NCBI RefSeq assembly: GCF_009729545.1
Contig: NZ_WFIY01000004.1
Location: 780,001 to 844,000 of the forward strand
DNA: 64,000 bases
Reading direction: 5' to 3'
Origin: Acidianus infernus
GTDB lineage: Archaea; Thermoproteota; Thermoprotei_A; Sulfolobales; Sulfolobaceae
Part shown: piece after piece, positions 40,930 through 49,425 of the stretch
How the letters are laid out: each line of letters begins with the position of its first letter
Position numbering within the stretch: the stretch's first letter is position 1
Position numbers and translations under genes: made by a program
The notes under the pieces: generated by a model
What the model was told of the DNA's origin: nothing
Seen by the model: only the letters and a program-made list of their open reading frames with translations
Database searches by the model: none

Positions 40930-41909
40930 TGGAACTAGACAAGTATTTTGATGAGATAATTAAAAATGTAAATGAAGAGATAGAAAAATACATAAAAGGT
41001 GAACCAAAGGAACTTTACGACGCTTCAATATATCTTTTAAAAGCTGGGGGTAAAAGACTTAGGCCACTTATAACAGTTGCCTCTTCAGACTTATTCTCTG
41101 GAGATAGAAAAAGAGCGTATAAAGCTGCAGCTGCTGTAGAGATCTTACATAATTTTACTTTAATACATGATGATATAATGGATGAAGATACACTTAGGAG
41201 AGGAATGCCAACAGTGCATGTAAAATGGGGAATACCAATGGCAATTCTTGCAGGTGATTTACTTCATGCAAAAGCTTTTGAAGTTTTATCAGAGGCATTA
41301 GAAGGATTAGATTCAAGGAGATTTTACATGGGTTTATCAGAATTTTCCAAATCAGTGATAATAATTGCAGAAGGTCAAGCAATGGATATGGAATTTGAAA
41401 ATAGGCAGGATGTTACAGAAGAAGAATACTTAGAAATGATAAAAAAGAAAACGGCACAACTATTTTCGTGTTCTGCATTTTTAGGAGGTCTAGTTTCTAA
41501 TGCTGAAGATAAAGACCTTGAGTTGCTTAAGCAATTTGGACTAAATTTAGGCATTGCTTTTCAAATAATTGACGATATTCTAGGTCTAACTGCAGATGAG
41601 AAAGAACTAGGTAAACCGGTATATAGTGATATCAGAGAAGGTAAGAAGACTATCCTTGTAATAAAGGCATTGAGTTTAGCGTCGGAGACAGAAAGAAAAA
41701 TTATAATTGAAGGACTTGGATCTAAGGATCAAGAAAAAATAGTTAGAGCAGCAGAAGTAGTAAAATCTCTTTCATTAAATTACGCATATGAAGTTGCAGA
41801 AGAATATTATCAAAAATCTATGAAGGCTCTATCTGCTATAGGGGGCAACGATATAGCTGGAAAGGCTTTAAAATACCTTGCAGAGTTTACAATAAAAAGG
41901 CGAAAATAG
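40929..41909 (+). CDS. gds: Geranylgeranyl diphosphate synthase
   Basis: Trans-prenyltransferase making the C20 chain for archaeal lipids. The first aspartate-rich motif is LIHDDIMDEDTLRRG and the second IIDDILGLTADEKELGK. K and R of the IPP pocket are in GGKRLRPLI. The residues before the first motif (EILHNFTL) lack bulky aromatic blocks that would shorten the product, so C20 is plausible. One-base overlaps with both neighbours. Confidence 0.94.
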   Translation: MELDKYFDEIIKNVNEEIEKYIKGEPKELYDASIYLLKAGGKRLRPLITVASSDLFSGDRKRAYKAAAAVEILHNFTLIHDDIMDEDTLRRGMPTVHVKWGIPMAILAGDLLHAKAFEVLSEALEGLDSRRFYMGLSEFSKSVIIIAEGQAMDMEFENRQDVTEEEYLEMIKKKTAQLFSCSAFLGGLVSNAEDKDLELLKQFGLNLGIAFQIIDDILGLTADEKELGKPVYSDIREGKKTILVIKALSLASETERKIIIEGLGSKDQEKIVRAAEVVKSLSLNYAYEVAEEYYQKSMKALSAIGGNDIAGKALKYLAEFTIKRRK

Positions 41910-42865
41910 TGTTGCCTATTTGTGCCATTATAGCTTTTATTATAACATTTCTTACTACTAGATGGATAATTCGCGTTGCAAAAGAGAGAAAAATTGTAGG
42001 GAAGGACGTAAATAAGCCCAATAAGCCAGAAGTACCTTCACTTGGCGGAATAGCTATAGTAGCAGGTTTTGTTTCTGGAACTTTTGTACTTTTAATACAG
42101 GACCAAAATTATGAGAGAATAATATCGTCAATTTTACTCTCCTCGTTATTGATAGCTTTCCTTGGATTAATGGACGATTTTTTGAATCTTAGGCAATCTA
42201 TTAGGGCTTTTACTCCAATCTTTGCTGCAGTACCTCTGGCAGTTTTTAGCGTAGGGCATTCAGCAATATCCATACCTTTTTTAGGGGTAGTAAATTTAGG
42301 AATCTTCTATTACGTGGTTGTAATACCGGCTGCACTAACAATTTCATCTAATGCCTTCAATATGCTTGAAGGACTTAATGGATTAGGAACCGGAATGGGC
42401 ATAATAATGTCAGCTGCTTTAGCCTATATTGGTTTAACAAGGTCTGGGAACATTTTTGTTGCAGGAGAAATGGCATTGATCTTGCTAGCTTCTCTCTTAG
42501 CCTTCCTTTATTATAATAAATATCCAGCTAAAGTTTTCATAGGAAACATAGGGACATACTTTGTTGGCTCAGTAATAGGTTCTATTGGAATAGCTGGTTA
42601 TATGTATACTGCTTTGGCTGTATTATATTTACCTTACGTTGCGGAATTTATATTAAAGGCAAGAACAAGGTTTAAGGGAGTATCATTTGGAAAAGTTGAC
42701 GAAGACGGAACGTTATATTGGAATGATAAGCCAAATTCTTTAACTCATATAGTTATGAAAATGGGAAGATTTAAAGAATATCAAGTAGTTACTATACTTT
42801 GGATTATTGAAGGCATATTTGCAATACTTGCAATCTATTTACAAACTACGGTAATAGTTATATGA
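41909..42865 (+). CDS. aglH: UDP-GlcNAc:dolichyl-phosphate GlcNAc-1-P transferase (AglH-type, GPT/MraY family)
   Basis: 318-residue polytopic membrane protein. It transfers GlcNAc-1-P to a lipid carrier as the first step of S-layer N-glycan assembly. Visible signatures are VPSLGGIAIVAGF, FLGLMDDFLNLRQ (catalytic Asp pair), SSNAFNMLEGLNGLGTGM and VFIGNIGTYFVGS. It comes after GGPP synthase, an order I recall from Sulfolobus acidocaldarius aglH. GTG 41909; the polyprenyl carrier links it to the upstream isoprenoid genes. Confidence 0.9.
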   Translation: MLPICAIIAFIITFLTTRWIIRVAKERKIVGKDVNKPNKPEVPSLGGIAIVAGFVSGTFVLLIQDQNYERIISSILLSSLLIAFLGLMDDFLNLRQSIRAFTPIFAAVPLAVFSVGHSAISIPFLGVVNLGIFYYVVVIPAALTISSNAFNMLEGLNGLGTGMGIIMSAALAYIGLTRSGNIFVAGEMALILLASLLAFLYYNKYPAKVFIGNIGTYFVGSVIGSIGIAGYMYTALAVLYLPYVAEFILKARTRFKGVSFGKVDEDGTLYWNDKPNSLTHIVMKMGRFKEYQVVTILWIIEGIFAILAIYLQTTVIVI

Positions 42866-42900
42866 AAAATTTTTTAGGCTAATAATGTACTGTAAAAAAT

Positions 42901-43140
<240 letters not shown>

Positions 43141-43514
43141 ATTTAAACTATGCTCCTTTTCAACCATTTAAGCACGCCCTAACTCGGCTGCGAAATTGAA
43201 AGTTAATGGCGAAGATTCATCAAAATGTAAAAATTCAATCGTATTCTTTGGCATATATAGTCTAGTTATCTATCGTGAAGACAAGTTTTTTAGTCTTTCT
43301 GACTTCCTCCTCGCCCTAGAATGTTTCCCTTCCAATGGGCACATAGTCCCCGTCATTAATTTAGGCGACTCAGAGAACTATTTGAGGAACTTTCATCTAT
43401 AAATGCTGGTTGCCCCTAACTCGAGCTGGAGAGGAGCGTAATTAACGTCACTAAAAACTTTCTTGGATATCAATCCCCTTTTCCGCCTCCTTAACCCCAT
43501 TTTGGTAAAATAAG
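43141..43514. other. Gene-free 0.37 kb with transposase debris
   Basis: Between the int(N) relic and tRNA-His there is no plausible intact gene. The right part (43270-43505) is a transposase-like remnant listed separately; 43141-43269 shows nothing I can name. Together with int(N) this is a decayed integration site bounded by two tRNA genes. Confidence 0.7.
43270..43505 (-). pseudogene. Transposase-like remnant (possibly TnpB C-terminal tail), copy A
   Basis: The minus strand encodes, in one frame with stops, SDVNYAPLQLELGATSIYR then FSESPKLMTGTMCPLEGK and ends with TAG at 43270-43272. It aligns with copy B at 55180-55447 (DVNDAPLQLKYEQPAIRD, then SEPPESMVGTMSPLGGN), including a near-identical stretch of about 47 bases around GAGCTGGAGAGGAGCGT (43421-43437), and both reach the sequence GAGGAAGTCAG. 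The two copies are in opposite orientation. I think this is the tail of an IS200/IS605-type TnpB, but the family name is uncertain. Confidence 0.55.
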
Positions 43515-43589
<75 letters not shown>

Positions 43590-43598
43590 AAAACAACA

Positions 43599-44831
43599 TT
43601 ATACTTTAGATTTTATAAACTCTTCTCTTACGATATCTAGCAATTTTCTAGCTATAATTGTTTTATAACTTTTAGGTATCTTTATAATTTCACTATTAGT
43701 AATAACAATTACCTCATTATATTCAGATGAAAAACCTATATCTTTTCTTTTTACGTTATTTGCAACTATCATATTAAAGCCATGCCTTTCCTTCTTTATT
43801 TTGGCTTTTTCGATAAGTTCGTCATCATTATTTACAGTTTCCGCAGAGAATCCTACTACGAAAGCCTTTCCCCTTATATATTCTGAAATTTTAGGTGTTT
43901 TTTCTAACTCTACTTTTGGCACTTCAGTATGGCTATCAATTTTTTCTCCTCTTATTACCTTAAACTTATAATCTGCAGGAGCTCCTGCTAATATTACTAT
44001 ATTAAACTTTTCTTTCTCAACAAGGTTTACAACATTTTTTAGCATCTCTTCTGTAGTTTCGACCTCGATAGTTGGAGAATAAGGATGTAAATGAGAGCTG
44101 AGAGGACCATGAACTAAGACCACTTCTGCTCCTCTGAAGTAAGCTTCGTTAGCTATTGATACGCCCATTGTGCCACTACTTGGATTTGTTATAAACCTTA
44201 CTGGGTCCATGTATTCTCTGGTAGGTCCAGCTGTAACTACAATTTTTAAACCTCTAAGGTCCTTCTCTCTTAAAATATAAGAGGTAATTCTTGAGGTTAG
44301 ATATCCAATATCTGGGTAATGAGCTAGATTATTTACTAAATTAGGTTCTATAATTTCTACATTATTATTTTTCCTTAAGATTTCTATTGCACTTTGGAGT
44401 TGAGGTGAGTTCCACATTTGCAAATGCATTGCTGGAACGAGTATTACTTTTTTATTTAACTGAAGAAAATTTATTGCAGTTAGAACTAAATTATTGTCTG
44501 TAATACCATAAGCTAACTTTGTTATAATATTCATAGTTGAAGGTGCAATTATCATTACGTCAAACTCCTCAGCTAATTGTATATGTTCTAGTTTCCCTCC
44601 TATTTTTACGATTGTCTTGTTGCCTGTAGCCCAAGTGAACATTTCCGGGGAAATTAATTTAGATGCTGATGGAGTCATCATTACCTTTATTTCTGCCCCT
44701 CTCCTCATTAGTTCTCTTGCAAGGTCAAGGGACTTATATAAGGAAATACTGGCTGAGACTCCTAATAATACTTTTTTACCTTTTAGTTCATCACTAATTT
44801 CGCCTATTATTCTCTTCGATGGATGAGTCAT
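43599..44831 (-). CDS. coaBC: CoaBC: phosphopantothenoylcysteine synthetase/decarboxylase
   Basis: Bifunctional coenzyme A enzyme, 410 residues from ATG 44831. The N-terminal flavoprotein decarboxylase (CoaC) has LLGVSASISLYKSLDLAREL, APSTMNIITKLAYG and the catalytic region VPAMHLQMWNSPQ. The CoaB half starts near LKIVVTAGPTREYMDPVRFI with NPSSGTMG and ends with ANNVKRKDIGFSSEYNEVIV. A longer frame to 44888 would run past the shared TATA box; the shorter start is preferred. Confidence 0.94.
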   Translation of the reverse strand: MTHPSKRIIGEISDELKGKKVLLGVSASISLYKSLDLARELMRRGAEIKVMMTPSASKLISPEMFTWATGNKTIVKIGGKLEHIQLAEEFDVMIIAPSTMNIITKLAYGITDNNLVLTAINFLQLNKKVILVPAMHLQMWNSPQLQSAIEILRKNNNVEIIEPNLVNNLAHYPDIGYLTSRITSYILREKDLRGLKIVVTAGPTREYMDPVRFITNPSSGTMGVSIANEAYFRGAEVVLVHGPLSSHLHPYSPTIEVETTEEMLKNVVNLVEKEKFNIVILAGAPADYKFKVIRGEKIDSHTEVPKVELEKTPKISEYIRGKAFVVGFSAETVNNDDELIEKAKIKKERHGFNMIVANNVKRKDIGFSSEYNEVIVITNSEIIKIPKSYKTIIARKLLDIVREEFIKSKV

Positions 44832-44848
44832 AAATAGGTTCAAACATG

Positions 44849-44856
44849 TATATAAA
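44849..44856. promoter_or_regulatory. TATA box between divergent coaBC and ard1-like genes
   Basis: TATATAAA on top reads TTTATATA below. Its centre is about 27 bp from the acetyltransferase ATG (44880) and about 21 bp from the coaBC ATG (44831). The first spacing is ideal; the second is a little short but no other TATA is better for coaBC. Confidence 0.5.
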
Positions 44857-44879
44857 CTTCTTAATAAAAATATTATAGC

Positions 44880-45389
44880 ATGGAACAAGCAACAAGCAAT
44901 AAATCTACAAACTCATTTCTTATTAGAAATGTTAGAATGGACGATATAGACGATATAATAATGATTAATAGGCTGTCATTACCCGAAAATTATCCTTATT
45001 ACTTTTTTGTCGATCATATTAAAGATTACGGAAAGGCGTTTTACGTGGCTGAAGTTAACGGTGATGTTGTTGGATATATAATGCCTAGAATAGAGTTGGG
45101 CTTCAGTAATTTGAAGAATTTGCCGTCATTAGTTAAGAAAGGCCACGTGGTCTCTATAGCAGTTTTAGAGGCTTATAGGAATAGAGGAATAGGCACTGCG
45201 CTTCTTAAAGCTTCAATGAAAAGCATGAAAGAAGATTATGGTGCTGAAGAAGTTTACTTAGAAGTTAGGGTAAGTAATTATCCAGCTATTTCAGTATATG
45301 AAAAACTTGGATTCATGAAAATCAAGGTATTAAAACATTATTACGCTGACGGAGAAGATGCGTACTTAATGGCTACTTATCTTACTTAA
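44880..45389 (+). CDS. Ard1-like N-alpha-acetyltransferase (GNAT)
   Basis: 169 residues, close to the characterised Sulfolobus N-terminal acetyltransferase that modifies many proteins, including Alba. Motifs: acetyl-CoA loop VVSIAVLEAYRNRGIGTALL, then LEVRVSNYPAISVYEKLGF and the C-terminal HYYADGEDAYLMA. An N-terminal Ser/Asn-rich extension precedes the fold. Leaderless, from the shared TATA. It converges with the phosphoesterase-like gene (24 nt overlap). Confidence 0.9.
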   Translation: MEQATSNKSTNSFLIRNVRMDDIDDIIMINRLSLPENYPYYFFVDHIKDYGKAFYVAEVNGDVVGYIMPRIELGFSNLKNLPSLVKKGHVVSIAVLEAYRNRGIGTALLKASMKSMKEDYGAEEVYLEVRVSNYPAISVYEKLGFMKIKVLKHYYADGEDAYLMATYLT

Positions 45390-45860
45390 CTGAACCTTCT
45401 TTTCTTCTGGATAATAAATTGCAAGGTATCCTTTTTCGAAAGCACCTACAGAAATTACTTGAAATCCTTGAGAGTTCACTATGGTTTGGTTTTCAGAATG
45501 GCCGTGTATTATAATTTTAGTCTTACTTGAAAGTATCTTTGCAGAAATTTCCTTCTTTCCTATTTCAACGTTTATAATCATTCCAGACTTAAATCCTTTA
45601 GGAGGGAAATGAGTTATACTAATTTCAGTTGAAAAATCAGTTGAGAGACCTAAGAATTCCTTCGTTATTAGTTTCTCAGTTTTTTTAAGGTATTTCATGA
45701 TATAAACGCTTTCCATTTCACCCAAAATTCCATGAAAGTTATTAAGATATTGGGGGCATTCTACATCCCCTAAACCTATTACTCCGTCAAAATTATTATT
45801 TATATATTCTACTGCATCCTCTTGGCAAGGGAAGCGGGTAATCATTGCGAGTTTTTTCAT
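45366..45860 (-). CDS. Metallophosphoesterase-like protein with degenerate active site
   Basis: 164 residues from ATG 45860 (ATG 45845 possible). The order of segments resembles YfcE-type phosphodiesterases: GVIGLGDVECPQYL (GDxxD is GDVE), GILGEMES (GNHD/E is GEME), ISITHFPP (TH) and IIHGHSENQ (GHTH is GHSE). The N-terminal DxH is missing (MITRFPC). Only about half of the metal ligands remain, so activity is doubtful. It overlaps the CitG-like gene by 65 nt. Confidence 0.55.
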   Translation of the reverse strand: MKKLAMITRFPCQEDAVEYINNNFDGVIGLGDVECPQYLNNFHGILGEMESVYIMKYLKKTEKLITKEFLGLSTDFSTEISITHFPPKGFKSGMIINVEIGKKEISAKILSSKTKIIIHGHSENQTIVNSQGFQVISVGAFEKGYLAIYYPEEKKVQLSKISSH

Positions 45861-46710
45861 ACCACTTATCAAGTAAATATAATGCAATACCAGAGGCTAT
45901 AATATCTGCCGTAGATCCTGGATTATAATTATTCTTAACTAGAAAATCATTGAAATCCAAAAGTTTTTTCTCAGTAAAATCTTCCTTAACTTCTCTTGCC
46001 ATGTGAGAAATAAGCAAAGCAATCTTTCCGCCATACTTTCGGTATATTAATCCATCCGGTTGTTCTGATAAAATTTCTATGAAAGCTTTCTGTATTCCTT
46101 TTTCAAGACTTTCGCTATCTTTTATTATTTTATATGCGGTATAGGAATACTCATAGTTTCTTATCATATTTCTAGCTATAGTATCCATATTTGATGAAAA
46201 TACTAAAACCTCATATATGGTTTTATTTGTTGTTTCCCTATAATCCATGACGTCAATTTTACCTAGATAGCTTAATTTCACTTGTTTTAGAGCTTCAAAA
46301 AACCATTTAGTATCTTCAACATCTAAAGAAATTATGACTTCGCTAAGTTTTCTCCTTAAATTCTCCACATTATCAGCTAGGAGTGATGAATAAGAGATAG
46401 GAAGTAAGAGCAATTGTGTACCTAGAATTGAATAATTTACCTCCATCTTCTTACTTTCTTTTATAGTAAGGTAAAGCAGATCGTATAGTGGTCTAGAAGA
46501 ATTATATCCTCTAATACAGGCTTTTCTATAATACGCATTGGCAAGATTTGCTGAAAGTAGAATATCCTCATATTTTACGCTTTTAATATCTTGTATTCTC
46601 GAAGCGTTACCTGGCTTGAATACCGAAGCTTCTATAATAGATGAAGACGATAAGATATATGCGACTTCACTACATAATTGGTCTAATATATCCTCCAATT
46701 TTTTTATCAC
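45796..46710 (-). CDS. CitG/MdcB-like triphosphoribosyl-dephospho-CoA synthase family protein
   Basis: 304-residue helical protein. Signatures are EASVFKPGNASRIQDI near the N-terminus and NYNPGSTADIIASGIALYLL near the C-terminus. Bacterial CitG/MdcB make the prosthetic group of citrate or malonate lyases; archaea without such lyases keep related proteins, and similar genes occur in clusters for methanopterin-type cofactors in methylotrophs (from memory). Function here is open. It overlaps its neighbours on both sides. Confidence 0.75.
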   Translation of the reverse strand: MIKKLEDILDQLCSEVAYILSSSSIIEASVFKPGNASRIQDIKSVKYEDILLSANLANAYYRKACIRGYNSSRPLYDLLYLTIKESKKMEVNYSILGTQLLLLPISYSSLLADNVENLRRKLSEVIISLDVEDTKWFFEALKQVKLSYLGKIDVMDYRETTNKTIYEVLVFSSNMDTIARNMIRNYEYSYTAYKIIKDSESLEKGIQKAFIEILSEQPDGLIYRKYGGKIALLISHMAREVKEDFTEKKLLDFNDFLVKNNYNPGSTADIIASGIALYLLDKWYEKTRNDYPLPLPRGCSRIYK

Positions 46711-47578
46711 CTATCACGATTTCTAATTCATCTTCGCATTTCATTAGCATTCCAAAAGCTTCTATTTTCTTACTGTAATAGAGAGCCAAGTTGTAAATAC
46801 CTTCATATGACACTATATTAAATGTTTTACCTTGGGAATAAAGAGTAGAAATTGATGGATAAAATAAAGCTCTATAATCGCTAACATTTTCTCCGACCAC
46901 TTTTATAGGATTTACTTCTACACATACTTTTTCATTATATTTCCAAGGTTGGTCATCTACAAATAGGAATGAATACTTCGTACCCTTGTATTTTCCTCTA
47001 GTTTTTTTACTATATATGGTTTTAACTACTTCTATTGGTAGAGAATAATTCTCAGAAGTTTCAAAGATCCAATCTTTATCCTCCTCAAATCCTTGGAAGA
47101 CATTAACGAAATCCTCGGCGTATTTTTTGCCATAAATTACTAGATCAACATCAGAGCTCTCATGAGATATTCCTGCAAGCAATGAACCAGTAACTCCAAT
47201 CTTATCTAAAGGCAAGTTTACTTCCATTTCAGCTAACATATTTATTACAGTTTCTTCCAGCTTATTTGTAGGCTTGTGAATTATCTCCTTAATTTTATCC
47301 TCAGGCTTAAAATGGTTTTTAATTTCTGATATTTTAAGCACGGGAAATGTAGATCCATAACAAGGTTCATACTCGAAATTTTGTTTAATTTTTATCAAAT
47401 TTTTTACTCCATATTTTTTAAACACTCTTTCGTATCCTTTCCAAAGCCCTTCCCTTGTATACACGTATTTTAAATATGCAAATACGTACCCAGGAGGATT
47501 ATAATTTGTAATAACTACGTAAAGATTGTCATTTTTATCCTTGATTATGTCTTTATCAAGGAAGTAATTTCTTCCCAT
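46670..47578 (-). CDS. Predicted nucleotidyltransferase (COG1665-like)
   Basis: 302 residues. The nucleotidyltransferase core is IGVTGSLLAGISHESSDVDL, i.e. GS followed by DxD. An N-terminal domain of about 110 residues (DNLYVVITNYNPPGYVFAYL) is characteristic of an archaeal family of unknown substrate. It overlaps the DUF1464 gene by 34 nt and the CitG-like gene by 41 nt. Confidence 0.7.
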   Translation of the reverse strand: MGRNYFLDKDIIKDKNDNLYVVITNYNPPGYVFAYLKYVYTREGLWKGYERVFKKYGVKNLIKIKQNFEYEPCYGSTFPVLKISEIKNHFKPEDKIKEIIHKPTNKLEETVINMLAEMEVNLPLDKIGVTGSLLAGISHESSDVDLVIYGKKYAEDFVNVFQGFEEDKDWIFETSENYSLPIEVVKTIYSKKTRGKYKGTKYSFLFVDDQPWKYNEKVCVEVNPIKVVGENVSDYRALFYPSISTLYSQGKTFNIVSYEGIYNLALYYSKKIEAFGMLMKCEDELEIVIGDKKIGGYIRPIM

Positions 47579-48444
47579 CCCTTTAACCTTACATAATCTA
47601 GTACTGTACCAGAGCTATTAAGCATATCAATGTACTTTCTAAAAATTCCTCCACCTATTGCATTTGCTATAAACGCAGCTCCTACAGAAGCTTCCTTGTA
47701 CTTTATCTCGAATTTGATTCCAAAATCAATTTTATCCTTAGCTTTCCCAGAGACTATTATTGGTAAGTCTAGTTTTTCGCTATACCATTCAGAGATTATC
47801 CTTAAAATCTCTAAGGATCTTTTTTCCTCTCCTTGAGTATATATAGTATCTTTAGTTATCCTTGAGTACTTACAAAGTAAGTAGGCAATTTCTCCATCAA
47901 TGCACCCAGGTGAAATTAAACCTGGTATCTCGGTTCCTCCAAATCCGTCTATTATTTTACCATCTTTAACTACTATGATTGATGAGAAATGTCTACCTAT
48001 TTCGATTAATACAAAACTATCAAAAATAGTCCTATAAAAGAATGCAGAAGCAACTTTATCCGCAGTACCCATATCTATTTTATTTATCTTCCTATATTCT
48101 GGCACACTCTCAAGTTCTATTACTGAAGGTATAGTAAATGCATTCTCTTCCGGTATTATTGCTCTTAAAAAACTCCTAAGAGGACCCTCCTTTTGAGGAT
48201 CCGCGAGCGTTAATAGAAAAATTTCTTTCTCACCTATTTTTGAAGCTTTAACTAAAGGCAATCCGTGACCAGAAGGTAATGCAATAGCGCTAGGTCTTTT
48301 ATCTCTTATCAACTTAACTAGTCTCATGGAATCGTGAATAATTAGGTCAGTAGGTATTTCATAATACTCAACTATTCTTCCTAACTCGTCTACGAAAGTT
48401 ATTGCGTAACTTTCACTCCCTGGATCAACTCCTGCAAATATCAC
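47545..48444 (-). CDS. DUF1464 ASKHA-fold (sugar/butyrate-kinase-like) protein
   Basis: 299 residues. Phosphate-loop FAGVDPGSESYAITFVDELG, second loop VLIEIGRHFSSIIVV and adenosine-type ASVGAAFIANAIGG suggest the ASKHA kinase/hexokinase fold, as in archaeal DUF1464. The substrate is unknown. First gene of an overlapping four-gene reverse-strand unit. Confidence 0.7.
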   Translation of the reverse strand: MIFAGVDPGSESYAITFVDELGRIVEYYEIPTDLIIHDSMRLVKLIRDKRPSAIALPSGHGLPLVKASKIGEKEIFLLTLADPQKEGPLRSFLRAIIPEENAFTIPSVIELESVPEYRKINKIDMGTADKVASAFFYRTIFDSFVLIEIGRHFSSIIVVKDGKIIDGFGGTEIPGLISPGCIDGEIAYLLCKYSRITKDTIYTQGEEKRSLEILRIISEWYSEKLDLPIIVSGKAKDKIDFGIKFEIKYKEASVGAAFIANAIGGGIFRKYIDMLNSSGTVLDYVRLKGWEEITSLIKT

Positions 48445-48506
48445 TTAATAATTTAAGCTATAAATGGAAATAAGACTAACAGATGATGACTCAAAGATAA
48501 CAGAAC

Positions 48507-48557
48507 AGTGATGTAAGTGGGCAGCCACTGATTTTATATACAAGTGTATACATCACT
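48507..48557. promoter_or_regulatory. Palindromic operator-like promoter upstream of the 48564 gene
   Basis: Three inverted repeats sit around the TATA box (TTTTATATA, 48532-48540, 27 bp before the ATG at 48564): an outer perfect 9-bp pair AGTGATGTA (48507-48515) and TACATCACT (48549-48557), an inner AGTGG-GCAG-CCACT (48516-48529) and TATAC-AAGT-GTATA (48537-48550). The arrangement would let a dimeric regulator block TATA and transcription start. Confidence 0.6.
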
Positions 48558-48563
48558 ATTAAT

Positions 48564-49133
48564 ATGGAAAATGAAAATAATGGTAAACGTCAACCTTGTT
48601 TTATGAGAAAAGATATTTATGATGAAATAAGAAGATTAACGGAATTAAACGGCTCTTCAATATATAATTATACAAATGATTTACTAGCTGCGTCAATACA
48701 GATGGAGAAGAACGGAGTAGATATTAAAAACGAGATAAGTACGTTTATACTCTTGTCTAAACTAATGAACAATTATAAAGGATTTATGATTCTTGTTCCT
48801 TTCGATTTCTTAAGAGACTCACAGATGAGCCTAGAAAAATGGAAAGAGTTAGGTAAAAGTTTAATGAGTTACGTAAGTCAGTTAATGAATAATGTTGAAG
48901 TGTCATTTTTATCGATTTTACGTTTCTTTCTACTCTTTATAGGTGACGTAAACGTTGATTATAATGGTAAATACATTGAAAGTTTTTCTCCTTATTTTCA
49001 AGGTAGAATAATAGATTTCATAAAAAGCCTAGTAGATGGAATGCTGGAGGTAAGCAATCTAAAGGCCGATGTTAGTGCAACAACTGGAATGATAAGAGTA
49101 AAATTAATTAGTACTAAGGGCATAAAAGTTTAA
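48564..49133 (+). CDS. Possible DNA-binding protein (RHH-like N-terminus), probably self-regulated
   Basis: 189 residues. The N-terminus RKDIYDEIRRLTELNGSSIY, then NYTNDLLAASIQME, resembles the helical part of a CopG/MetJ-type domain (RKD, SSxYNYTND). The C-terminal 110 residues form an unknown alpha/beta domain (helix-rich, then VSATTGMIRVKLISTK). Leaderless from the palindromic promoter just upstream, which suggests autoregulation. Identity is not certain. Confidence 0.55.
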   Translation: MENENNGKRQPCFMRKDIYDEIRRLTELNGSSIYNYTNDLLAASIQMEKNGVDIKNEISTFILLSKLMNNYKGFMILVPFDFLRDSQMSLEKWKELGKSLMSYVSQLMNNVEVSFLSILRFFLLFIGDVNVDYNGKYIESFSPYFQGRIIDFIKSLVDGMLEVSNLKADVSATTGMIRVKLISTKGIKV

Positions 49134-49425
49134 CACTTATTATAATATAATATGAATAAAAAATAAATATTTCTAGTGACGTGATTTCCGAGATATAACA
49201 TTTGAATATAGTGCGTTAGCATACAATAGTTAACGTTTCTAAAAGATCCGCACATGTTGCAATTAGTATAGAGTTTTCTCAGCCAAGCGATACAAGATTC
49301 ATCAGAGAGGGAAGAAGTATTAATATTTACACAGTAGAGAAGGACAAAGACAGTAACATAGGAGAGCATTGACTACTTAGACGAGATAATCGAATGTGGG
49401 TCTGGGAGCGCTTACCAGACCCTTA
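49134..49425. other. Region without an intact gene, contains int(N) relic
   Basis: From the end of the 48564 gene to tRNA-Met there is no intact coding sequence. The right half (from 49267) is the integrase relic; the left part, 49134-49266, gives only a weak open stretch in the relic's frame (VNVSKRSAHVAISIEF) and nothing else I can identify. Confidence 0.6.

Noticed and set aside
43196..43402. 68-codon plus-strand frame between tRNA-Pro and tRNA-His
   Set aside because: It runs over the transposase remnant on the opposite strand and has no recognisable domain or start signal.
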